Assembly (NCBI RefSeq): GCF_011250555.1
Contig: NZ_JAANMZ010000019.1
Span: 1-64,000 of the forward strand
Length of the DNA: 64,000 nucleotides
Direction of reading: 5' to 3'
Source: Bacillus sp. MM2020_4
GTDB taxonomy: Bacteria > Bacillota > Bacilli > Bacillales > Cytobacillaceae
The notes under the pieces are model-generated. The model was not told where the DNA came from, did not search any database, and saw only the letters and a list, made by a program, of their open reading frames with translations. Below are positions 7,991 through 17,598 of this stretch, piece after piece; the stretch's first letter is position 1; every line of letters begins with the position of its first letter. Position numbers and translations under genes: made by a program.

Positions 7991-9466
7991 ATGATTGAGA
8001 AAAAAGGTATAAATGAAGCAAGATGGAACTTTGACAACAGTTATGCCCGTTTGCCGAATACATTATTTTCAAGTTGCAACCCGACTCCTGTAAGCTCACC
8101 GAGGTTGATCATTCTTAATCAGCCCTTGGCAAAATCCCTGGGATTAAATATCCAGGAGCTGGAAAGCGAACAGGGTGTTGCGGTTTTTGCCGGTAATCAA
8201 ATTCCAGAAGGTGCTTTTCCGCTTGCGCAAGCATATGCGGGGCATCAATTTGGGCATTTTACCATGTTGGGGGACGGCAGGGCGATCTTACTTGGCGAAC
8301 AAATTACCCCTTTGAGTAAACGTGTCGATATTCAGCTAAAGGGTCCAGGTAGAACCCCGTTCTCCCGTGGTGGTGATGGCAGAGCGGCACTTGGGCCGAT
8401 GCTGCGTGAATACATCATCAGCGAAGCCATGCATGCCCTTGGAATTCCTACTACCCGTAGTTTAGCAGTGGTTGAAACTGGTGAGGCAGTAATCCGTGAA
8501 ACGGACCTGCCGGGGGCTATTCTGACCCGTGTGGCTGCTAGCCACATACGTGTCGGCACCTTTCAATATGCAGCGAAATGGGGGGCGGTTGAAGACCTTC
8601 GAACCCTGGCTGATTATACAATTAGGCGTCATTATTCGGATGTTGAAGAGGCTGAGAACCCGTATCTTTCGCTGCTTCAAGAAGTAATTAAGCGTCAAGC
8701 TGCATTGATTGCCAAGTGGCAACTGTTTGGCTTTATACATGGAGTGATGAATACCGACAATATGACTATTAGCGGAGAGACCATTGATTATGGCCCATGT
8801 GCCTTCATGGATTATTATGATCCAGAAACGGTATTCAGTTCTATTGACAGACAAGGCCGTTATGCTTATGGCAATCAGCCGTATATTGCCGGGTGGAATC
8901 TTGCACGATTTGCTGAAACCCTATTGCCGCTTCTGCATGTCAATCAGGATGACGCCGTCAAACTGGCTCAGGATGCAATATCTAATTATATGGGGTTGTA
9001 TCAAAGAAATTGGCTATCGGGAATGAGAGCAAAACTGGGGATCATGAACGAAGAGGAACAGGATGAAACCTTAATTAATAACCTACTTAGTATGATGCAG
9101 AAGTATCAAGTAGATTTTACCAATACCTTCCGTGCCTTAACATTTGATACGCAAGAGGATACTGCCTTGTTTGGAACACCCGAATTTGCTCAATGGTATG
9201 AGCAGTGGCAGGCAAGATTGGGAAGGCAGCAGGAATCAAAGACCTCATCCCAGCAATTAATGCGCGACAGCAATCCTGCGGTAATTCCTCGGAATCATAG
9301 GGTTGAAGAGGCACTTGAAGCGGCAGTGGAACAAAAAGATTTCAGCATAATGCTACGGCTGCTAGACGTTCTGTCAAAACCTTTTGCACACACAGAAGAA
9401 CAAGTTGATTATTGTACATTGCCTGCCCCATCAACCAGTCCTTACAAAACCTTTTGCGGTACCTGA
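7991..9466 (+). CDS. selO: SelO/YdiU protein adenylyltransferase
   Basis: The 491-residue product has full SelO length. SelO proteins are pseudokinases that transfer AMP from ATP to Ser, Thr or Tyr of target proteins, in known cases as a redox-stress response. The glycine-rich [20 protein letters not shown] segment is at about residues 118-137. The metal and catalytic region [20 protein letters not shown] is at about 250-269. The C terminus ends YKTFCGT, retaining the conserved cysteine; there is no in-frame UGA, so no selenocysteine. The ATG at 7991 has AAGGTGAT upstream and is coupled to the small leader frame. It stands alone, convergent with kynA. Confidence 0.93.
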   Translation: MIEKKGINEARWNFDNSYARLPNTLFSSCNPTPVSSPRLIILNQPLAKSLGLNIQELESEQGVAVFAGNQIPEGAFPLAQAYAGHQFGHFTMLGDGRAILLGEQITPLSKRVDIQLKGPGRTPFSRGGDGRAALGPMLREYIISEAMHALGIPTTRSLAVVETGEAVIRETDLPGAILTRVAASHIRVGTFQYAAKWGAVEDLRTLADYTIRRHYSDVEEAENPYLSLLQEVIKRQAALIAKWQLFGFIHGVMNTDNMTISGETIDYGPCAFMDYYDPETVFSSIDRQGRYAYGNQPYIAGWNLARFAETLLPLLHVNQDDAVKLAQDAISNYMGLYQRNWLSGMRAKLGIMNEEEQDETLINNLLSMMQKYQVDFTNTFRALTFDTQEDTALFGTPEFAQWYEQWQARLGRQQESKTSSQQLMRDSNPAVIPRNHRVEEALEAAVEQKDFSIMLRLLDVLSKPFAHTEEQVDYCTLPAPSTSPYKTFCGT

Positions 9467-9486
9467 TAACAGAGTATAACCTTCCG

Positions 9487-9550
9487 GTGACGGCAAATAC
9501 CGGTAGTGGCAACGAGAGAATTGCCGTCACGTTTCCTGTTGTGACGGCAA
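9487..9550. terminator. Three-armed terminator region between selO and kynA
   Basis: The 10-mer GTGACGGCAA occurs at 9487-9496 and 9541-9550, with its exact reverse complement TTGCCGTCAC at 9521-9530. The middle arm can pair with either flank, giving two mutually exclusive hairpins between the convergent selO and kynA genes. The second hairpin is followed by an AT-rich stretch. Termination is inferred. Confidence 0.65.
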
Positions 9551-9560
9551 ATAAATAAAA

Positions 9561-10418
9561 TTATAATTTCGTGCGAAGGCTTATGAGCTCTGGAAAAAAT
9601 GATTGGTCGAGCACTTTTTTGAGATAGGTAACGCCGGAAGAGCCGCCTGTGCCTTTTTTATGCCCAATAATTCTTTCTACTGTGGACATATGGTTAAAGC
9701 GCCAGAGTTGTTGTTGATTACCGATGTCTAGCAATTTTTCTGCCAGCTCATATAGATCCCAATATTTGTCAGTGTTGCGATAAACGGTCAACCATGCTTC
9801 CTCCACACTAAGATTGGGCTCATAGCTATTCGACCAATCCCGGTTTAGCACTTTTTCATCAATAGGTAGTCCATTAGCTGCAAGAGCTGAGATGGAGACA
9901 TCATAGATACTTGGTTCATGTAGTGATTTCATCATGGATGCATATCGATCAATTTGATGTTTATAAACTGATAGGGTGTAAGCGTTTTTTTGACCTAAAG
10001 CAAACTCAATTAGGCGGTTTTGATAGGATTGGAAACCGGAAGAATGGCCCAGCTTATGACGAAACTGCATATAGTCTGCTGGCGTCAATGTAGTAAGAAC
10101 GTTCCATGACTGAATTAATTGTTGTTGAATTCTTGCCACGCGCGACAGCATTTTAAATGATGGTTCCAGCTCGTTACGAGAAATACTTTCGATCGCTGCA
10201 TTCAATTCATGGAGAATAAGCTTCATCCATAATTCACTCGTTTGATGTATGATGATAAACAGCAATTCATCATGGTGATTCGACAGCTGATGCTGGCTGG
10301 ATAAAAGGCCATCAAGATGTAGATAATCGCTGTAGGACATGTCTTTTTGAAAATCTGTTTGAATCTCATTTTCAAGTCCAGTTGACTTTTTTTGCTCCCC
10401 GTTTTCTGGATGTCCCAT
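9561..10418 (-). CDS. kynA: Tryptophan 2,3-dioxygenase
   Basis: The 285-residue protein catalyses the heme-dependent opening of L-tryptophan to N-formylkynurenine. Signatures are the pattern [18 protein letters not shown] (about 29-46), then [20 protein letters not shown], and the C-terminal [20 protein letters not shown] (about 235-254) containing the expected heme-ligand histidine. The ATG at 10418 is preceded by GGGGGGATG. The first 25 residues are a polar extension typical of the bacterial enzyme. The usual partners kynB and kynU are not in this window, so the pathway must be completed elsewhere or the gene acts alone. Confidence 0.93.
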   Translation of the reverse strand: MGHPENGEQKKSTGLENEIQTDFQKDMSYSDYLHLDGLLSSQHQLSNHHDELLFIIIHQTSELWMKLILHELNAAIESISRNELEPSFKMLSRVARIQQQLIQSWNVLTTLTPADYMQFRHKLGHSSGFQSYQNRLIEFALGQKNAYTLSVYKHQIDRYASMMKSLHEPSIYDVSISALAANGLPIDEKVLNRDWSNSYEPNLSVEEAWLTVYRNTDKYWDLYELAEKLLDIGNQQQLWRFNHMSTVERIIGHKKGTGGSSGVTYLKKVLDQSFFPELISLRTKL

Positions 10419-10553
10419 TTATTCATCCCCCCCTATATAAGTCTATTTTATTTTTCTCATAAGATTACTGGAAGCCATTATTGGGATGTACTTAGATAAC
10501 AGTCATGTAAAAAAGCTTTTAGAAAATAGTTAATAATTGCTAGGAGGGTTCTT

Positions 10554-11114
10554 ATGAACAGTAAGACGAAATGGAATAGAAAATATCATGAACGTATAAA
10601 TGTGTTGAAGGAACCCGTTCCGAATCCTAGATTAAGGAACTTGTCTTCCTATCTTATGGGTGGCCAAGCGCTTGATCTTGCTTGTGGCCTTGGTGGAAAT
10701 AGCTTGTTCCTGGCAGAGATGAAATACGAAGTCAAGGCAATTGATATATCAGAGGTCGCGATTACCTATATTAAGACGCTAGCAACAAACAATAAGCTCA
10801 ACATTCATCCCAGTGTATCAGACCTTACGAGCGGGGATAAATACCATTGGGGAGACACTATTTTTGATTTGGTTATTATTACCTATTACCTCGATCGCTC
10901 ACTTTTCCCGATTGTTAAAACGATCATCAAAGAGCTGGGGTATTTTTTCATGGAGACCTTCTACCAGTCACCACAGAACGACAATCAAGGAGTATCAAAT
11001 CAATATAAACTCCACTCTCAGGAACTGTTAACTGAATTCGGCGATTGGACCATCCTCTTTTTTGAAGAAAACAAACAAGAGGGACGGCAAACCATTTTTT
11101 GTCAGAAACGATAA
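10554..11114 (+). CDS. Class I SAM-dependent methyltransferase (TehB-like)
   Basis: This 186-residue protein has a Rossmann methyltransferase core with the SAM motif ALDLACGLGGNSLFLAE at about residues 39-55. The acidic post-motif is AIDIS (62-66). The later strand DLVIITYYLDRSLFP follows (102-116). TehB and related small methyltransferases share this layout, but no residue here fixes the substrate. AGGAGGG precedes the ATG at the right spacing. The gene lies between divergent kynA and a small membrane protein gene and appears to be single. Confidence 0.75.
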   Translation: MNSKTKWNRKYHERINVLKEPVPNPRLRNLSSYLMGGQALDLACGLGGNSLFLAEMKYEVKAIDISEVAITYIKTLATNNKLNIHPSVSDLTSGDKYHWGDTIFDLVIITYYLDRSLFPIVKTIIKELGYFFMETFYQSPQNDNQGVSNQYKLHSQELLTEFGDWTILFFEENKQEGRQTIFCQKR

Positions 11115-11192
11115 AGGGTCAAGGGAATATCCGTTTGACAGGACGTTGTTTTTTGTGGAAAATATAACCATCGGTAATCTCTATGGGAAGGA

Positions 11193-11816
11193 ATGATGAT
11201 GATTCTAACCACTTTCATTTTTACAATTCTATTTATTGGTGGCATCTACTATTTAATTCGAAATCTAGTAAATTTAAAGATAGCAGCTGATCTCTCGGCA
11301 GAAGCACTTTATCCTACTAACGAAAATGAAATTGCAGGTATTATCATACCGAATGAATGGAAACAGATGGAGCTTCTAACAAAAAATACGAAGTCCTATC
11401 AATATGTAAAATGGGGGACGTTGGCTGTCCTTCTTGTGTTAACAATCCTTTTGGTGATAGTTCTTACTACTGATTGGATAGGCCCTCCCTATTTCAGTTT
11501 GGCGACTTTATTGTTCCTTCTACTTAATTCAATTCGGCACCAAGGCAATTTCTTTATTTTACAAAAAGGAATTATTTTAAATGGAAAATTTGTCTCGTTC
11601 AATCAAATTAAACATTGCGAGACAGAACAAATCGTCCGATGGCATGCCTTATATGGTCTGGATTCAAAGGTAAATAATGCTTTTAAGCTGACAATTAGAC
11701 TTAAAAGGACCTTAGTTCAGCCCCAATTCCTCGTGGTCGAGAATGCCGCACAGCTCAAGAAAATTAGCTGTATACTTCATCAAAAAGGTGTTCGTTGTGA
11801 ATCTAAAGCCGCTTAA
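11193..11816 (+). CDS. Uncharacterised membrane protein with C-terminal PH-like domain
   Basis: I do not recognise this 207-residue protein. It has one hydrophobic segment at about residues 3-23, a polar stretch, then two close membrane segments at about 71-90 and 95-112. A beta-rich cytosolic tail begins FFILQKGIILNGKFVSFNQIK and resembles bacterial PH-like or DUF5673-type tails. Three successive ATG codons (11193, 11196, 11199) follow GGGAAGGA, so the exact start is open. It lies between the methyltransferase and a terminator. No function is proposed. Confidence 0.6.
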   Translation: MMMILTTFIFTILFIGGIYYLIRNLVNLKIAADLSAEALYPTNENEIAGIIIPNEWKQMELLTKNTKSYQYVKWGTLAVLLVLTILLVIVLTTDWIGPPYFSLATLLFLLLNSIRHQGNFFILQKGIILNGKFVSFNQIKHCETEQIVRWHALYGLDSKVNNAFKLTIRLKRTLVQPQFLVVENAAQLKKISCILHQKGVRCESKAA

Positions 11817-11895
11817 ATTGAGATGAGACCCTAGTTTCTGTGGTATTTTTTCGATGATGGGTAAAAGGAGATTTTTAATTTAATGTAATGGAGAG

Positions 11896-11928
11896 AGGAC
11901 CTCTGGAGAATGAATCGAGGTTCTTTTT
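11896..11928 (+). terminator. Terminator before the amino acid ABC operon
   Basis: AGGACCTC pairs with GAGGTTCT (one G-U) across a 13-nt loop, followed by TTTTT. Confidence 0.65.
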
Positions 11929-12098
11929 GCTATATTGATAACCCCCTTAATTATGCGATTTTTCGCCCGCACTTCCTCTAAAAGAACTATTGGTTTGTCA
12001 AACTAACGAATATATTCATCTCTCATTTAATAGCATAATAATATACAAATGATTGATATCTCTTGAATTAGAATAACAAAATGAAAAAGGAGAATGCC

Positions 12099-12821
12099 AT
12101 GATTAAAGTAAGCAGACTTGTAAAATCTTTTGGCCAACAAATGGTTTTAAACGGGATTGATTTATCCGTAGCCCAAAAAGAAGTTGTTGTAATCATTGGT
12201 GCAAGTGGCTCCGGGAAAAGCACACTGCTTCGATGTCTTAACTTCCTTGAAATGCCGGATCATGGAGAAATTATGCTCATGGGTGAAATAATCTCCCCAG
12301 CCAAAACAAATCTCAATAAAGTCCGTGAAGAGGTCGGGATGGTGTTTCAACATTTTAATCTTTTCCCCCATATGAATGTGTTGGAAAATGTCATGGAGGC
12401 ACCAGTATACGTTAGGAAAATGGACAAGGGACAAGCTAGAGAAAAGTCGATGATTTTACTTGAAAAGGTAGGCTTAGGTGATAAAGCGTCGGCCTATCCA
12501 AGGAATTTATCGGGCGGGCAAAAACAACGGGTTGCGATTGCTCGAGCACTTGCAATGGAACCCCGGATTATGCTTTTTGATGAACCTACATCTGCTCTTG
12601 ATCCGGAATTAGTCGGTGAAGTCCTTCAAGTAATGAAGCAGCTGGCGAAAGAAGGAATGACGATGATTGTGGTTACACATGAAATGGGCTTCGCTCGGGA
12701 GGTTGCCGATCGGGTAGTTTTTATGGGGGATGGAAGAATCTTAGAAGAAGCACCGCCAAATGAATTCTTTGTCCATCCACAAAATGAGAAAGCTAAGCAG
12801 TTTTTAAACAAGATTCTCTAA
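12099..12821 (+). CDS. Polar amino acid ABC transporter, ATP-binding protein
   Basis: The 240-residue product is a GlnQ-type ATPase that energises amino acid uptake. Walker A is GASGSGKST (about residues 34-42), the Q-loop [17 protein letters not shown] is near 82-98, the ABC signature [15 protein letters not shown] near 135-149, and Walker [14 protein letters not shown] follows, then the switch histidine in VVTHEMGF. The ATG at 12099 has AGGAG six bases upstream and is preferred over one 18 bp earlier. It is the first gene of a three-gene operon, followed 17 bp later by the binding protein. The substrate is not determined. Confidence 0.93.
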   Translation: MIKVSRLVKSFGQQMVLNGIDLSVAQKEVVVIIGASGSGKSTLLRCLNFLEMPDHGEIMLMGEIISPAKTNLNKVREEVGMVFQHFNLFPHMNVLENVMEAPVYVRKMDKGQAREKSMILLEKVGLGDKASAYPRNLSGGQKQRVAIARALAMEPRIMLFDEPTSALDPELVGEVLQVMKQLAKEGMTMIVVTHEMGFAREVADRVVFMGDGRILEEAPPNEFFVHPQNEKAKQFLNKIL

Positions 12822-12838
12822 TAAATGAGGAGGTTATC

Positions 12839-13618
12839 ATGAAAAAGAAATGGATGGTAGGGCTGTTTGTCTCTCTGTTTATGGTATCAATACTGCTGAC
12901 GGCATGTGGGAGTTCAGAAAAAAGCAGTGGAAAGGGTCAAAATGAATTTCATTACGCCATGAGTGGGTTGTACAAGCCATTTAATTATAAAGAAAATGGT
13001 AAACTAGCTGGATTTGATGTTGAAATTGGAAAGGAGCTGGCGAAAAAAATGGGCATGAAACCCGTTCCGGTAACGAACCCATGGGAAACACTGATACAAG
13101 GATTGCAGGCGAAAAAATATGATGCCATTCTCGCTAGTATGACGGTTACAGATGAGCGTAAAAAGTCTGTGAATTTTACCAATACCTATTATGTTTCAGG
13201 AGCGCAAATTTTTGTGGCTGAAGACAACCAAAATATTGAATCTGTCGCTGATTTAAAGGGTAAGAAAATCGGAGTGGTAAAGGCTAGCACGTACAAGGAA
13301 ATAGCGTTGCAACAGACAGATCAGAGTAATGTGGTGGAGTATGACAGTGATATTACTGCACTTATGGATCTGCCAACTGGCAGGCTGGATGCCGTCATTA
13401 CGGATCAAATGGTCGGATTACCCATCATTAAAGAGGGAACAATCAAGATAAAGGATGTGGGTGAACCACTTTCACACGATGATCAGGCCATTGCTGTCAG
13501 AAAGGAAGATAAGGAACTGCTTGAAAAAATAAATAAGGCATTGGATGAAATCATCAAGGATGGAACCTATGAGAAAATAAGTAATAAGTGGTTCGGACGC
13601 AGTATTTTAGGAGATTAG
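12839..13618 (+). CDS. Polar amino acid ABC transporter, substrate-binding lipoprotein
   Basis: The 259-residue protein has a lipoprotein signal with lipobox LTAC (cysteine near residue 23) and a SBP_bac_3 family-3 solute-binding fold. The pattern MSGLYKPFNYKENGKLAGFDVEI (about 41-63) is followed by DAILASMTVTDERKKSVNFT, with the acidic TGRLDAVITD segment near 180. It would capture a polar amino acid outside the membrane and hand it to the permease encoded downstream. GAGGAGG precedes the ATG. Arginine, glutamine, cystine and ectoine binders all share this fold, so specificity is left open. Confidence 0.9.
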   Translation: MKKKWMVGLFVSLFMVSILLTACGSSEKSSGKGQNEFHYAMSGLYKPFNYKENGKLAGFDVEIGKELAKKMGMKPVPVTNPWETLIQGLQAKKYDAILASMTVTDERKKSVNFTNTYYVSGAQIFVAEDNQNIESVADLKGKKIGVVKASTYKEIALQQTDQSNVVEYDSDITALMDLPTGRLDAVITDQMVGLPIIKEGTIKIKDVGEPLSHDDQAIAVRKEDKELLEKINKALDEIIKDGTYEKISNKWFGRSILGD

Positions 13619-13664
13619 GAGTGTAAACGAGGGTGCCAATCCGTGGACACTCTTTGATTAAATC

Positions 13665-14339
13665 ATGGAGAGGGTGTTTATCATTATTCAAATCTTCTTT
13701 GACACCTACGAAGTTTTTATTTTCGCTGCCCTTCTTACCTTAAGGTTAACGATCACATCGCTTTTAATAGGCTGTCTGATTGGACTCATCATGGCATTTT
13801 TCAAAATCTCCACAAATAAATGGCTCAATAAACTAGCGACCGGTTATATTGGCTTAATTCGAGGGACACCATTAATAGTTCAAATAGCAATTCTTTATTT
13901 TGGTATTGCCTCAGTTGTTACATTTTCGCAGTTTTGGGCGGGAGCGTTGGCATTAGCCATCCATAATGGTGCCTATATTGCAGAAATTTTCCGGGGGTCA
14001 ATTCAATCAATTGATCGTGGGCAAATGGAGGCAGCGCGCTCACTTGGCATGAGCTACCCACTGGCGATGAGGAGAATTATTTTGCCACAGGCGTTCAAAT
14101 TTTCCATTCCACCATTGGGGAATCAGTTTATTATTGGCTTAAAGGATTCTTCCTTAGTTGCCTATGTAGGGATGTCGGAGTTGTGGGGTTCAGGTCTAAG
14201 TGAGGCCGCGTCAAATTATCGACAATTGGATACGTATATCGTAGTCGGACTCTATTACTTAATACTGGTCATGCTTTTCACCTATCTTCTTAGAAAATTA
14301 GAAATGCGGATGGACATTGATTCGAAACCAATAACATGA
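13665..14339 (+). CDS. Polar amino acid ABC transporter, permease
   Basis: This HisM-type permease of up to 224 residues has about five membrane segments. It carries the EAA loop, in the pattern EAARSLGMSYPLAMRRIILPQAFK, at about 125-148, where the ATPase docks. RGTPLIVQIAIL and HNGAYIAEIFRGSIQSI are also typical. The start is uncertain: the ATG at 13665 has no Shine-Dalgarno, whereas GGAGAGG just after it would suit a non-standard start such as ATT at 13683. It closes the operon begun at 12099 and is followed by a terminator. A single permease implies it works as a homodimer. Confidence 0.88.
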   Translation: MERVFIIIQIFFDTYEVFIFAALLTLRLTITSLLIGCLIGLIMAFFKISTNKWLNKLATGYIGLIRGTPLIVQIAILYFGIASVVTFSQFWAGALALAIHNGAYIAEIFRGSIQSIDRGQMEAARSLGMSYPLAMRRIILPQAFKFSIPPLGNQFIIGLKDSSLVAYVGMSELWGSGLSEAASNYRQLDTYIVVGLYYLILVMLFTYLLRKLEMRMDIDSKPIT

Positions 14340-14344
14340 AAAAT

Positions 14345-14389
14345 GCTAAAAGGACCTTTCTCGGCAAAAGAGGTCTTTTTAGTATTTTT
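14345..14389 (+). terminator. Terminator of the amino acid ABC operon
   Basis: GCTAAAAGGACCT pairs with AGGTCTTTTTAGT (one G-U) with TTTTT downstream, six bases after the permease stop codon. Confidence 0.8.
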
Positions 14390-14518
14390 CAAAAAGAATA
14401 TTATTTTATCGGAAAAATTGAATATTTCGAAGTGAAAAACACAAAAATTTAGTACGAATTTTCATTTTATTGTATAGTTATCTATGTATCTAAAATGTTT
14501 TGATAAGGGGAAATGGTA

Positions 14519-15763
14519 ATGAAAAAGGATTTTTTTGTTAAAAATCGAAATCGATTATATGAAAAGCTAGAAACTGATTCGCTTCTGGTTTTGTTTGCCG
14601 GTAAGGCCCCGCAAAAATCTGCAGACGAGGCATATCAATTTGTACCAAATCGTAACTTTTATTACCTAACAGGCATTGACGAATCGAATATCATTTTTTT
14701 AGTACATAAGACAAATCAAACAGTAGAAGAGTACTTATTTATTGAAAAATCAGATCCTATTTTAGAAAAATGGGTGAGTAAAACGATTTCAATGGATCAG
14801 GCATTGGAAGTTTCCGGAATCAGTAAAATTCATTATATTGACCAATTTGAATCCATGCTTTCTCGAATTTTCCTCAATAACTCACTAACAAATCTATATT
14901 TAGATCTCGAAAGAAGAGAATTGGATAGTGTTACCACAAAAGCGCAGCAATTTGCAGGTAAAATGCAAGTGAATTATCCATTCTTACTCATTAAAAATGT
15001 CTATCGTGATATTTGTGGGTTACGCGTTTTTAAAACATTTGAAGAAATTGAAGAAATAAAAAAGGCTATTGCCATTACGTATGACGGAATTAAAAACCTA
15101 TTAAGCCATGCCAAAGCTGGCATGAAGGAATATCAGCTTGAGGCCCATTTTGATTTTGCCCTTAAGTCCGCAGGGGTAAGACACCATGCGTTTCCTACGA
15201 TTGTGGCTAGCGGAAAAAATGGCACCGTTCTGCATTATGACAAAAATGATGCTACCGTTGAAGAAGGCAGTCTCGTTCTACTTGATTTAGGTGCACAATA
15301 TAACTATTACAATGCGGATATTAGTTATACGTTCCCGGTGAATGGTACGTTTTCGGAAAAACAAAAAACATTCTATAACATTGTTTTAAAAGCATTAAGA
15401 GAAACAACAGAACTGATTAAACCCGGTGTCCCTTATGCCATACTGAATGAGCATACAAAGAAAATCTTAGCAGATGAGTGTATCAAAATTGGCTTGATCA
15501 AGGAAGAGAGTGAAATTGGAAATTACTATTATCATGGTGTTAGTCATTTCCTAGGTCTAGACACCCATGATGTTGGCGATTATAAGAATTTAATCCTGCA
15601 GCCTGGAATGGTGTTAACTGTTGAGCCAGGGCTATATATCGAAGAAGAAGGAATCGGAATCCGAATAGAGGATGATGTGTTAGTTACCGAGGAAGGACAT
15701 GAGGTACTTTCAAAGGAAATCTTCCGGTCGGTTGAAGAAATGGAAGCATTTATGAACAAATAG
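14519..15763 (+). CDS. Aminopeptidase P family (Xaa-Pro) metallopeptidase
   Basis: The 414-residue M24 peptidase has an AMP_N creatinase-like N-terminal domain (about 1-140) and a pita-bread catalytic domain. Metal ligands are visible in the usual order: Asp in LLDLGAQYNYY, Asp in NADISYTF, His in YYHGVSHFLGLDTHD, Glu in LTVEPGLYIEEEGIGIR and a final Glu in RIEDDVLV. Such enzymes remove the N-terminal residue before proline. The ATG at 14519 sits eight bases after AAGGGG, while the in-frame ATG at 14513 is too close. It follows the ABC operon but is separated from it by a terminator, so it has its own promoter. Confidence 0.88.
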   Translation: MKKDFFVKNRNRLYEKLETDSLLVLFAGKAPQKSADEAYQFVPNRNFYYLTGIDESNIIFLVHKTNQTVEEYLFIEKSDPILEKWVSKTISMDQALEVSGISKIHYIDQFESMLSRIFLNNSLTNLYLDLERRELDSVTTKAQQFAGKMQVNYPFLLIKNVYRDICGLRVFKTFEEIEEIKKAIAITYDGIKNLLSHAKAGMKEYQLEAHFDFALKSAGVRHHAFPTIVASGKNGTVLHYDKNDATVEEGSLVLLDLGAQYNYYNADISYTFPVNGTFSEKQKTFYNIVLKALRETTELIKPGVPYAILNEHTKKILADECIKIGLIKEESEIGNYYYHGVSHFLGLDTHDVGDYKNLILQPGMVLTVEPGLYIEEEGIGIRIEDDVLVTEEGHEVLSKEIFRSVEEMEAFMNK

Positions 15764-15780
15764 TTTTGAAACGATCAAAT

Positions 15781-15815
15781 AGCGAGCAACTATTGAGTTG
15801 CTCGTTTATTTTTTT
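15781..15815 (+). terminator. Terminator after the Xaa-Pro peptidase gene
   Basis: AGCGAGCAACT and AGTTGCTCGT form a stem around TATTG, with a T-rich tract following. Confidence 0.85.
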
Positions 15816-15942
15816 ACAATATTCAAGTTACTAAAATATAGTCCTAACCAGAAAAATGTAGCAATAAACGAATAAAGCGATATAATTATATCCAATATGT
15901 CATAGTTTTTATGGATCACAAAGCTGTATGGGGGAACGGTTA

Positions 15943-16440
15943 ATGGTTGCAATAAAAAAAATTAAAATTGATGGTGAAGAGATTCATATTTTTAAAAGTG
16001 CCATCTATATTTTTGAATCAAGCTCGGGATGTACCTTGGAATTGGATATGATTGTAAGTGAGATCGCAGTGAAAAAATATAATAAGGTTGAAAATGTAAT
16101 TATTGAAATCGAATTAGAAGATGGTAGAATCATAAATTCAATTATGCATGTAAAAATTCTGTCTGGTGGTCTGCCCCAGCTTAATTTATTTTGTGAACTA
16201 GATGACCTACATGAGTATGAAGATTTCGCTAGGGTAAACGAAAATGATTCCTGGTTTCCAAGTATCGAAGACAGCATTACGTTAGAAGAAATAAGAAAAG
16301 TGGAAATGCCTATGGAAGACTGTAGTATAAAATTAAAACTTCCAATTGACCAAGTTGAATGGTTAAAAAGCCAAAAAAAGAGTTCATTAAGTGAATTGTT
16401 CCAAGAATTTGTTCGTGATTATTGGAATAAAGGATCCTAG
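15943..16440 (+). CDS. Uncharacterised acidic protein, 165 residues
   Basis: I do not recognise this protein. It is soluble and acidic with no signal peptide or membrane segment. The first 90 residues look beta-rich (alternating patterns such as VENVIIEIELEDGRIIN) and the end looks helical (LPIDQVEWLKSQKKSSLSELFQEF). The ATG at 15943 follows GGGGGA at proper spacing and is preferred over one 15 bp upstream. It is followed 92 bp later by another small unknown gene in the same direction, with no terminator between, so the two may be cotranscribed. Confidence 0.6.
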   Translation: MVAIKKIKIDGEEIHIFKSAIYIFESSSGCTLELDMIVSEIAVKKYNKVENVIIEIELEDGRIINSIMHVKILSGGLPQLNLFCELDDLHEYEDFARVNENDSWFPSIEDSITLEEIRKVEMPMEDCSIKLKLPIDQVEWLKSQKKSSLSELFQEFVRDYWNKGS

Positions 16441-16531
16441 CATTCAAGCAACATTCTATTATAAAATGAAGCAAATTTGACAAGACTGTAAAGAAACAGT
16501 GAATCATTATTATATGGATGGAGTTGCATGT

Positions 16532-16705
16532 ATGACTACCCCGTTTGACTACCCGGAAATTTTTTATAATGAGGCTATTTTGTATTTAGAAACCAAGTGG
16601 GAACGCAGACTCAGTGATCATGAACGACATGTGCTTATTGAGGGATATCGTTTTGGAAGAATGGTCGAGGCAGATGCTGAAATCAACATTCTATTTGCAA
16701 ATTAA
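16532..16705 (+). CDS. Small uncharacterised protein, 57 residues
   Basis: The ATG at 16532 has GGATGGAG eight bases upstream. The predicted product is a compact helical, acidic protein (MTTPFDYPEIFYNEAILYLE..., WERRLSDHERHVLIEGYRFGRMVEADAEI) without membrane segments. A terminator directly follows the stop, supporting a real transcription unit end. It resembles the small hypothetical proteins scattered through Bacillus genomes; no function is suggested. Confidence 0.55.
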   Translation: MTTPFDYPEIFYNEAILYLETKWERRLSDHERHVLIEGYRFGRMVEADAEINILFAN

Positions 16706-16715
16706 TTGGTAGAAG

Positions 16716-16743
16716 AAAGGGTGTCCAACTGGACACCCTTTTC
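16716..16743. terminator. Bidirectional terminator between small ORF and SASP gene
   Basis: AAAGGGTGTCC and GGACACCCTTT form a perfect 11-bp stem around AACT, between convergent genes, with short T runs on both sides. Confidence 0.85.
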
Positions 16744-16755
16744 TGAAATCACAAG

Positions 16756-16950
16756 TTACTGACCTTGTTGATTTCGCAATGATTGTTCAGCATAAGCAAT
16801 AAGTCGTTTTGTCATCTCGCCGCCGACTGAACCGTTTGCTCGTGCGGTCGTATCAGCACCAAGTTGTACTCCAAACTCGTTAGCAATTTCTTCTTTCATT
16901 TGATCCAAAACATTGCCCGCTCCAGGAACCAACAGTTTGTTTCTAGCCAT
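16756..16950 (-). CDS. Alpha/beta-type small acid-soluble spore protein
   Basis: The 64-residue protein is a SASP that coats and protects spore DNA. It contains the family core [20 protein letters not shown], which includes the germination protease cleavage region EIANEF, and the second conserved block GGEMTKRLI near residues 44-52. GGGAGTGAT is a good ribosome binding site before the ATG at 16950. Expression is expected from a sigma-G promoter in the forespore, but I could not place one with confidence in the upstream 260 bases. It is single and convergent with the 57-residue gene. Confidence 0.93.
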   Translation of the reverse strand: MARNKLLVPGAGNVLDQMKEEIANEFGVQLGADTTARANGSVGGEMTKRLIAYAEQSLRNQQGQ

Positions 16951-17217
16951 GATACATCACTCCCGACGATTTTTTTGAGCAAAAAAATAAATTGCTCGAA
17001 TCTATTTTATCCAAATTATGAGTATAAATTCAGAAAAATAAGTGATCAGTCCAAATCCACCATGGAATACCCTTTATCTACAAAAAATAGTTTCCTCCAA
17101 CTACAAATTTTGTAAGGTCCCTCAGACTTTTGATGTATTTTTGAGTTTAAAAGCGCAAAAATGCAAGTTTGGATGTATAATAAGGACTTGCATAAAGTAG
17201 AGGAGGAATTTAATTTG

Positions 17218-17598
17218 ATGGAATGGACTTTAGCCGGATTGTTTTTGCTATCCGCAATCTTACTAACTATTTCTTTATTAAAATCTAATCGGACCGCGAA
17301 AGAAGAACATAAACAAATTGATTTGATTCATATATCCACAATGAAGGAAATCAATGCATTGCAAGAGTCAATTCGGAATATGGAGCTTGACATGGAAGTG
17401 CTCACGAAGGATGCAGGAATTAAACATTCTGCTCAGGAAAAGCTTTTAAAACGGGAAGTACTAGATTTATATAGACGTAATTACTCGATTGAGAGCATTG
17501 CAGAGATGAAACAAGTAACTGAAAATGAAATCGAACAGCTCCTTGCCCCTTTTCAGGAAGTAAAGGATGAAGGGAGAGCGGCTGCAAATGAGAATTAA
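17218..17598 (+). CDS. Uncharacterised single-pass membrane protein with coiled coil
   Basis: The product of about 126 residues has one N-terminal membrane helix (about residues 5-24, TLAGLFLLSAILLTISLLKS). A cytosolic region follows, rich in Glu and Lys with likely coiled coil (TMKEINALQESIRNMELDME), then a C-terminal helix pair LYRRNYSIESIAEMKQVTENEIEQLL that resembles a helix-turn-helix of sigma-70 region 4 type. AGGAGG at 17201-17206 would suit either the TTG at 17215 or this ATG. It overlaps the next gene by about 11 bp, so both are cotranslated. A membrane-tethered DNA-binding role is possible but unproven. Confidence 0.65.
   Translation: MEWTLAGLFLLSAILLTISLLKSNRTAKEEHKQIDLIHISTMKEINALQESIRNMELDMEVLTKDAGIKHSAQEKLLKREVLDLYRRNYSIESIAEMKQVTENEIEQLLAPFQEVKDEGRAAANEN

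Noticed and set aside
8462-8854. 130-codon open frame antisense to selO
   Set aside because: It falls inside the conserved SelO catalytic region and has no start signal.
9440-9466. Possible selenocysteine in SelO
   Set aside because: The C terminus reads CGT with a normal Cys codon and an ordinary stop; no in-frame UGA is present.
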